This document shows positions 9,783 to 14,460 of a DNA stretch of 14,460 nucleotides, one piece after another. The DNA is from Actinomycetes bacterium (GTDB lineage Bacteria > Actinomycetota > Actinomycetes > Propionibacteriales > Nocardioidaceae). Each line of letters starts with the position of its first letter. The stretch's first letter is position 1. The stretch lies in NCBI GenBank assembly GCA_023252095.1, contig JAHEXN010000028.1:4206-18665 (forward strand), written 5' to 3'. The notes under the pieces were generated by a model, which had not been told where the DNA came from, searched no databases, and saw only the letters and a list, made by a program, of their open reading frames with translations. A program made the position numbers and the translations under genes.

Positions 9783-10844
9783 ATGTCCGCACTGGCCCCC
9801 TTGCCCGTCTCGCCGTCGGGCCCGAAGGAGCGCGTCGCCTATCTCGACAACGCGCGGTACTGGGTCATGCTCCTGGTCGTGATCGGCCACTGCCTCACCG
9901 AGCTCGTCGTGATGGACTCTGCCCGGGGCGTGTACACGTGGATCTACGCGTTCCACATGCCGTTCTTCATCCTGATCTCCGGGTACACCGCGCGGCACTA
10001 CGTCGGCGACGTGCGTCAGATCCGTCGCATCGTCAGCACCCTCGTCGTGCCGTACCTGCTGGTCGAGCTCAGCCTGCAGCTCATCACCCGCCACTACACG
10101 GGCGAGCCTGCTCAGCTCATGGTGCTCTCGCCCCAGTGGATCGGCTGGTTCATGGCGGCGCTGATCCTGTGGCGACTCACGACACCGATCTGGCGTGCCC
10201 TCCGGTACCCCATCACGACCTCGATCCTCATCTCGCTCGGCTCCGGCCTGATCGACATCCCCAACGTCCTGGCGATCCACAAGACCGTTGCTCTGCTGCC
10301 GTTCTACGTCATCGGCCTGCACATGACGCGGGAGCACTTCCTGCGTCTCGGCACGATGCGGATCCGTGCCGCGTCGGCCGTGCTGCTGGCGGGGCTGTTC
10401 GTGCTCTGCCAGCTCGTACGCTTCCCGGACGCCAAGGAATGGCTGCTCTGGAAGCACAGCTACGTCGACCTCGACACCACGTTCGCCGAGGGCCTCCTGG
10501 TCCGTGCCGGCCTGATCGCGCTCGGGCTCCTGATGACGTTCGCGGCCCTGTCGCTCGTGCCCCGCGGTCGCTCGTGGACCACGTCCTTCGGCGAGCGCAC
10601 GTTCTACTGCTACCTGCTGCACGGCTTCGTCATCATCTGGCTCGACCGGCACTACCACCTGTGGGACAAGCTCGAGCCGTACGGCGCCACCGCCGTGGCG
10701 GGTCTGATCGTCGCGGCGATCCTGCTGGCCAACCTGCTCATGACACCGCCCTTCGCCCGCGTGTTCCGTCCGCTCTTCGAGCCCAAGCTCACCTGGATGT
10801 TCCGGCCCATCGACGAGTCCCCCCAGGTCAAGATCCCCGTCTGA
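9783..10844 (+). CDS. Acyltransferase family 3 membrane protein (fucose 4-O-acetylase-like)
   Basis: 353-residue polytopic membrane protein, probably transferring an acetyl or other acyl group to a cell-envelope sugar. It shows the family opening RVAYLDNARYWVMLLVVIGHC (17-37), with conserved His36, then YAFHMPFFILISGY (55-68) and the late segment FGERTFYCYLLHGFVIIWLDRH. About ten hydrophobic segments are expected. The frame is open from 9708, but that part overlaps the divergent NUDIX start. The ATG at 9783 is preferred because LDNAR lies about 20 residues in, as usual, and a -10-like TACAGT sits 7 nt upstream. No partner glycan genes are adjacent. Repeat copy B begins 20 nt after the stop. 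Confidence 0.9.
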   Translation: MSALAPLPVSPSGPKERVAYLDNARYWVMLLVVIGHCLTELVVMDSARGVYTWIYAFHMPFFILISGYTARHYVGDVRQIRRIVSTLVVPYLLVELSLQLITRHYTGEPAQLMVLSPQWIGWFMAALILWRLTTPIWRALRYPITTSILISLGSGLIDIPNVLAIHKTVALLPFYVIGLHMTREHFLRLGTMRIRAASAVLLAGLFVLCQLVRFPDAKEWLLWKHSYVDLDTTFAEGLLVRAGLIALGLLMTFAALSLVPRGRSWTTSFGERTFYCYLLHGFVIIWLDRHYHLWDKLEPYGATAVAGLIVAAILLANLLMTPPFARVFRPLFEPKLTWMFRPIDESPQVKIPV

Positions 10845-10864
10845 CGGCGGTGCCGGCCGATCGA

Positions 10865-10986
10865 CGACGGAACTCCCGGGGTCGTGGTCGCCCCGGCGAC
10901 CACGATCCCTGGATCTCGAGGTGCTCGCCGACCGAGCTCCCGGGCTCGTGGCTGCGGTCGCGACCATGATCCCTGGATCTCGGTCG
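10865..10986. repeat. Paired-hairpin repeat element, copy B
   Basis: Hairpin 1 has arms 10865-10890 and 10897-10922 around loop 10891-10896. Its core is a 13-bp stem with one G-U pair (10878-10890 with 10897-10909). Hairpin 2 has arms 10929-10954 and 10961-10986 around loop 10955-10960. The linker is 6 nt and the period 64 nt. The right arms of the two hairpins agree at 21 of 22 positions over 10897-10918 and 10961-10982. The element lies between the acyltransferase stop and the winged-helix/nuclease gene start. It is the best-preserved copy. Confidence 0.85.
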
Positions 10987-11014
10987 TCCCCTCCACAGGG
11001 GCAGTCCGTCCACC

Positions 11015-12007
11015 ATGAGTCGGATGCTCCTGGCGGCCCGCCCGTCCACGCGCTTCGCTCGCGTCATGACCGTTCTCCGCGCCGCCGATGCCTTCGCCAC
11101 CTACGGTCGAGGCGCGGTTCGACACGCGGTCAGGTCGGACCGCTGGCAGCGTCCGGTCCGGGGCGTCTACGTCACCCACAACGGTCCCCTGAGCAGCACG
11201 GACCGCCTGTGGGTCGCGCTGCTCGCGTGCCCGAACGACTCGGCGTTGTCGGGCGCCACGGCCCTCGAGCTGCACGGTCTCTCCGGCTTCGACGACCCTC
11301 GGACCTTCGTCACGATCCCTGATGGCGCCGACCGTCCCCATCCCTTGCCGCCCTCGCTCCCCGAGCTCGTCATCCACCGCAGCGAACGGCTCGGCGACCG
11401 CGACGTCCACCCGGTCCGCCGCCCTCGGCAGACGCGGGTCGAACGGAATCTGATCGACCACGCCTCCTGGAGCACGTCCGATCGCCATGCGCGCGCCGCC
11501 GTGCTTGCGGCGTTCCAGCAGGGACTGGTCCGGGCGTCCGACGTGCTTGCCGCGGTGGACCGGCGTCCGACCGCGCGTCGCGTGGGTCTGGTCCGCGAGT
11601 CCGTGCTCGACGCCGTCGGGGGCATCCAGTCGCTGCCGGAGAAGGACTTCGACGACCTCGTCCTCCTGGCGGGGCTTCCGCGGCCGAGCCGTCAGCGTGC
11701 GGTGCGGGGCAGGGACGGCCGGTACTACCTGGACGTGGAGTGGGCGGAGCACGGGGTCGCCGTCGAGGTCCACGGGCTGCCGCACCACGGCATCGTGCAG
11801 TGGTCGGCGGACCTGGTCCGTGCCAACGAGATCGTCATCGACGGTCCACGCCTGCTGATCTTCACGTCCTACGTCATCCGTCACGAGCCCGGGCTGGTGC
11901 TCGACCAACTCGTCCGCGCCCTGCGATCGGGGGGATGGACCGGGACGCCCCGGCCCGTCGCGACCCGACCGAGCCGCTGGCCGGCTCCCCAGCACCGGAC
12001 CCGCTGA
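11015..12007 (+). CDS. AbiEi-like winged-helix protein with Vsr/DUF559-like nuclease domain
   Basis: About 330 residues. The N-terminal part (about 20-60) resembles the winged helix of AbiEi-type antitoxins and ends in the typical WQRPVRGVYVTHNGPLS. The middle SGATALELHGL (79-89) is also typical of this actinobacterial family. The C-terminal part (about 205-305) resembles the DUF559/Vsr-like PD-(D/E)XK fold: E209, D240 in YYLDVEW and E251 in VAVEVHG. Relatives usually have EVDG, so H253 is a deviation. There is no neighbouring AbiEii nucleotidyltransferase, so it is not an AbiE toxin-antitoxin pair. The start could be 11015, 11024 or 11066; none has a good ribosome-binding site. The gene is bracketed by repeat copies B (28 nt upstream) and C (3 nt downstream). 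Biochemical function is unknown. Confidence 0.8.
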   Translation: MSRMLLAARPSTRFARVMTVLRAADAFATYGRGAVRHAVRSDRWQRPVRGVYVTHNGPLSSTDRLWVALLACPNDSALSGATALELHGLSGFDDPRTFVTIPDGADRPHPLPPSLPELVIHRSERLGDRDVHPVRRPRQTRVERNLIDHASWSTSDRHARAAVLAAFQQGLVRASDVLAAVDRRPTARRVGLVRESVLDAVGGIQSLPEKDFDDLVLLAGLPRPSRQRAVRGRDGRYYLDVEWAEHGVAVEVHGLPHHGIVQWSADLVRANEIVIDGPRLLIFTSYVIRHEPGLVLDQLVRALRSGGWTGTPRPVATRPSRWPAPQHRTR

Positions 12008-12010
12008 CAG

Positions 12011-12132
12011 CGACGGAGCTCCCGGGTTGACGGTCGCCCGCACGACCACGACCCCGGGGACCTCCGTCGTCGTGCGGGCGAACTCCTGGGAGCACGGTTG
12101 CCTCCGCGACCACGACCCCCGGAGCTCCGTCG
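12011..12132. repeat. Paired-hairpin repeat element, copy C
   Basis: Hairpin 1 has arms 12011-12036 and 12043-12069 around loop 12037-12042; the right arm carries one extra base. Hairpin 2 has arms 12075-12100 and 12107-12132 around loop 12101-12106. The linker is 5 nt and the period 64 nt. The right arms (reverse-complemented) are near-exact matches to the family consensus, ending GGGGTCGTGGTCG or GGGGGTCGTGGTCG. The left arm of hairpin 2 is the most diverged. It starts 3 nt after the nuclease-domain gene and lies between convergent genes. Confidence 0.8.
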
Positions 12133-12159
12133 TCGGTCCTCGCGGGAGGGTGACGCACG

Positions 12160-12197
12160 AGGGCCCCGGGTCCGCCGTGTGGCGGTCCCGGGGCCCT
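12160..12197 (-). terminator. Intrinsic terminator of rpoC
   Basis: A 17-bp stem (12160-12176 with 12181-12197, one mismatch) closes a GTGT/ACAC loop, starting 21 nt after the rpoC stop. It lacks a U-tract. Its symmetry means it could also stop transcripts arriving from the plus-strand gene. Confidence 0.85.
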
Positions 12198-12218
12198 TCT
12201 CAGGCGATCAGCGAGCGA

Positions 12219-14460
12219 TCAGTTCTCGTAGGAGGTGTAGTCGTACGAGTCGACCTGCACACCCTCGGTCTGGCCGAAGTTGTAGTCGTAGCCCTCGTAG
12301 CCCGAGACCGCGTACGCGTTCTGGCGGGCCTCCTCGGTCGGCTCGACCGCGATGTTGCGGTAACGCTCCAGGCCGGTGCCGGCCGGGATGAGCTTGCCGA
12401 TGATGATGTTCTCCTTGAGGCCACGCAGCCAGTCCGACTTGCCGTGGATCGCCGCGTCGGTGAGGACGCGGGTGGTCTCCTGGAACGACGCCGCCGACAG
12501 CCACGACTCGACGGCCAGCGAGGCCTTCGTGATCCCCATGAGCACCGGACGGCCCGAGGCCGGCGTGCCACCCTCGGCGACGACGCGACGGTTCTCGGCC
12601 TCGAACGAGGCCCGGTCGACCAGGTCGCCCGGGATCAGGTTCGAGTCGCTCTGCTCGATGACCGTCACGCGACGGAGCATCTGGCGCACGATGATCTCGA
12701 TGTGCTTGTCGTGGATCGCCACGCCCTGGCTGCGGTAGACCTCCTGAACCTCGTCCACGAGGTGCTCCTGCGCCTTGCGGACACCCAGGATGCGCAGGAC
12801 CTCCTGCGGGTCGGGCGTGCCGTGGGTGAGCTGGTCGCCCACCTCGACGTGCTGACCGTCGGTGATCTGCAGACGCGAACGCTTCGTGACCGGGTACTCC
12901 AGCGGCTCCGTGCCATCATCGGGCGTGACGACGAGCTTGCGCATCGCCTCGGAGTCGTCGATCTGGACACGACCGGCAACCTCGGTGATCGGCGCCTTGC
13001 CCTTGGGCTGACGCGCCTCGAACAGCTCGACGACGCGCGGCAGACCGTGCGTGATGTCGTCACCGGCCACACCACCGGTGTGGAAGGTACGCATCGTGAG
13101 CTGCGTGCCGGGCTCACCGATCGACTGGGCCGCGATGGTGCCGACGGCCTCGCCGATGTCGACGAGCTTGCCGGTGGCGAGCGAGCGGCCGTAGCACTTG
13201 GCGCAGCTGCCGGCGGCGGCCTCGCAGGTCAGGACCGTGCGGACCCGAACATCCTCGAGACCAGCGGCGATCAGGCGATCGATGTCGTCGTCGCCGATGT
13301 CCTCGCCCGCACCGATCAGGATCTCGCCGCTCTTCGGGTCGACGATGTCGGTGGCCGACGCACGGGCGTAGATCGAGGTCTCGACGTGCTCGTGGGGCAC
13401 CAGGGTGCCGTCCTCGAGCTTCTCGGCGATCTTCTTGGGAAGACCGCGCTCGGTGCCGCAGTCGGGCTCGCGGATGATGACGTCCTGGCTGACGTCGACG
13501 AGTCGACGCGTCAGGTAGCCCGAGTCGGCCGTGCGCAGCGCGGTGTCGGCCAGACCCTTACGAGCACCGTGGGTCGCGATGAAGTACTCGACGACCGACA
13601 GGCCCTCCCGGTAGTTCGACTTGATCGGACGCGGGATGATCTCGCCCTTGGGGTTGGCCACGAGGCCACGCATGGCGGCGATCTGACGCAGCTGCATCAT
13701 GTTTCCGCGAGCACCCGAGTTGACCATCATGTAGATGGGGTTGTCGACGTGGAAGTTCTCGTTCATCGCCTCCGCGACCTCGGCCGTGGCCTGGGTCCAG
13801 ATCTCGATGAGCTCCTGACGACGCTCGTCCTCGGTGATCAGACCGCGGTCGAACTGCTTCTGGACCTTGGCGGCGAGGTCCTCGTAACGCGCGAGGATCT
13901 CGGGCTTGGAGTCCGGGCTCACGACGTCGTCCATCGAGATCGTGACGCCCGAGCGCGTGGCCCAGTGGAAGCCCGTGTCCTTCAGCGCGTCGAGCGCGTT
14001 GGCCACGTCGACCTTGCTGTACCGCTCGGCCAGAGCGTTGACGATGACGCCGAGCTCCTTCTTGCCGACCTGGTAGTTGACGAACTCGAAGTCCTCCGGG
14101 AGCGCCTCGTTGAAGATCGCGCGACCGAGGGTCGTCTGCTTCGTCGCACCGTCGATGCGGATCGAGACCTTGCTCTGCAGCGTGATCTCGCGACGGTCGA
14201 AGGCCATGATCGCCTCGGCCATCGAGCCGAAGCTGCGGCCCTCGCCGATGTGGCCGTCACGATCGAGGGTCAGGAAGTACAGACCGATGATCATGTCCTG
14301 GGTCGGCATCGTGACCGGGCGGCCGTCGGACGGCTTCAGGATGTTGTTGGTCGACAGCATCAGGATGCGGGCCTCGGCCTGCGCCTCGGCCGACAGCGGG
14401 AGGTGCACGGCCATCTGGTCACCGTCGAAGTCGGCGTTGAAGGCCGAGCAGACGAGCGGG
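12219..14460 (-). CDS. rpoC: DNA-directed RNA polymerase beta' subunit, C-terminal part (runs off the window)
   Basis: Partial: 746 codons plus the stop are present and the 5' part lies beyond 14460. The first complete codons encode PLVCSAFNADFDGDQM; NADFDGDQM (14438-14412) is the absolutely conserved Mg2+-binding catalytic loop. Downstream are the bridge-helix/trigger-loop region, with GEPGTQLTMRTFHTGG, a second zinc site from the cysteines in DCGTERG and TCEAAAGSCAKCYG, and the actinobacterial C-terminus LIPAGTGLERYRNIAVEPTEEAR followed by a Tyr/Asp-rich tail. The stop TGA is at 12219-12221, followed by a strong terminator. rpoC is followed by opposite-strand accessory genes, with rpsL reached only after about 6.6 kb. 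Confidence 0.99.
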   Translation of the reverse strand, partial: PLVCSAFNADFDGDQMAVHLPLSAEAQAEARILMLSTNNILKPSDGRPVTMPTQDMIIGLYFLTLDRDGHIGEGRSFGSMAEAIMAFDRREITLQSKVSIRIDGATKQTTLGRAIFNEALPEDFEFVNYQVGKKELGVIVNALAERYSKVDVANALDALKDTGFHWATRSGVTISMDDVVSPDSKPEILARYEDLAAKVQKQFDRGLITEDERRQELIEIWTQATAEVAEAMNENFHVDNPIYMMVNSGARGNMMQLRQIAAMRGLVANPKGEIIPRPIKSNYREGLSVVEYFIATHGARKGLADTALRTADSGYLTRRLVDVSQDVIIREPDCGTERGLPKKIAEKLEDGTLVPHEHVETSIYARASATDIVDPKSGEILIGAGEDIGDDDIDRLIAAGLEDVRVRTVLTCEAAAGSCAKCYGRSLATGKLVDIGEAVGTIAAQSIGEPGTQLTMRTFHTGGVAGDDITHGLPRVVELFEARQPKGKAPITEVAGRVQIDDSEAMRKLVVTPDDGTEPLEYPVTKRSRLQITDGQHVEVGDQLTHGTPDPQEVLRILGVRKAQEHLVDEVQEVYRSQGVAIHDKHIEIIVRQMLRRVTVIEQSDSNLIPGDLVDRASFEAENRRVVAEGGTPASGRPVLMGITKASLAVESWLSAASFQETTRVLTDAAIHGKSDWLRGLKENIIIGKLIPAGTGLERYRNIAVEPTEEARQNAYAVSGYEGYDYNFGQTEGVQVDSYDYTSYEN

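Noticed and set aside
11015..12007. Type IV AbiE toxin-antitoxin system
   Set aside because: Only an AbiEi-like winged helix is present; there is no adjacent AbiEii nucleotidyltransferase and the C-terminus is nuclease-like.
10865..12132. CRISPR-like array
   Set aside because: Only two units per locus, no unique spacers of regular length, and units that are themselves long palindromes.

Overview
The window is chromosomal DNA from a high-GC actinobacterium. The evidence is the codon usage, GTG starts on several ribosomal-operon genes, a mycothiol-dependent isomerase-like protein, a typical actinobacterial RpoC tail and terminators without U-tracts. A Nocardioides/Aeromicrobium-like member of the Propionibacteriales is plausible, but I cannot prove it from this sequence.

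Layout. The minus strand, read from right to left, carries the transcription/translation core: the 3' part of rpoC (14460-12219), then, after a break of about 6.6 kb, the str operon rpsL-rpsG-fusA-tuf (5635-1286), then a cation diffusion facilitator (CDF) metal exporter (972-49). The break holds a mixed-strand accessory block: a winged-helix/Vsr-like nuclease-domain gene (+), an acyltransferase-3 membrane protein (+), a NUDIX hydrolase (-), a lipoprotein (+), a mycothiol-dependent maleylpyruvate isomerase-family protein (-) and a UraA-type uracil permease (-). rpsL has a convincing -35/-10 promoter and a structured leader of about 130 nt. rpsL and rpsG overlap by one base (TAATG). A perfect 12-bp inverted repeat lies between rpsG and fusA. 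UUCG-capped or strong GC hairpins end the tuf and rpoC transcripts.

The most unusual content is non-coding. Three intergenic elements of about 122 bp (1070-1190, 10865-10986, 12011-12132) each consist of two imperfect hairpins with the same plan: a 26-nt arm, a 6-nt loop and a 26/27-nt arm, with the two hairpins separated by 5-6 nt. The arms share one consensus while the loops differ. Two of the elements tightly bracket the winged-helix/nuclease gene, lying 28 nt before its start and 3 nt after its stop. The third stands alone between tuf and the CDF gene. They look like a BIME/REP-like dispersed family, and the bracketed gene is a candidate partner, although that link is only inferred from position.

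Gene-poor stretches: 973-1285 (313 nt) holds the tuf terminator, one paired-hairpin element with an extra half-arm, and the CDF promoter region. All other gaps are shorter than 215 nt. Positions 1-48 hold nothing recognisable. I saw no tRNA, rRNA, CRISPR array, insertion sequence or frameshifted gene.
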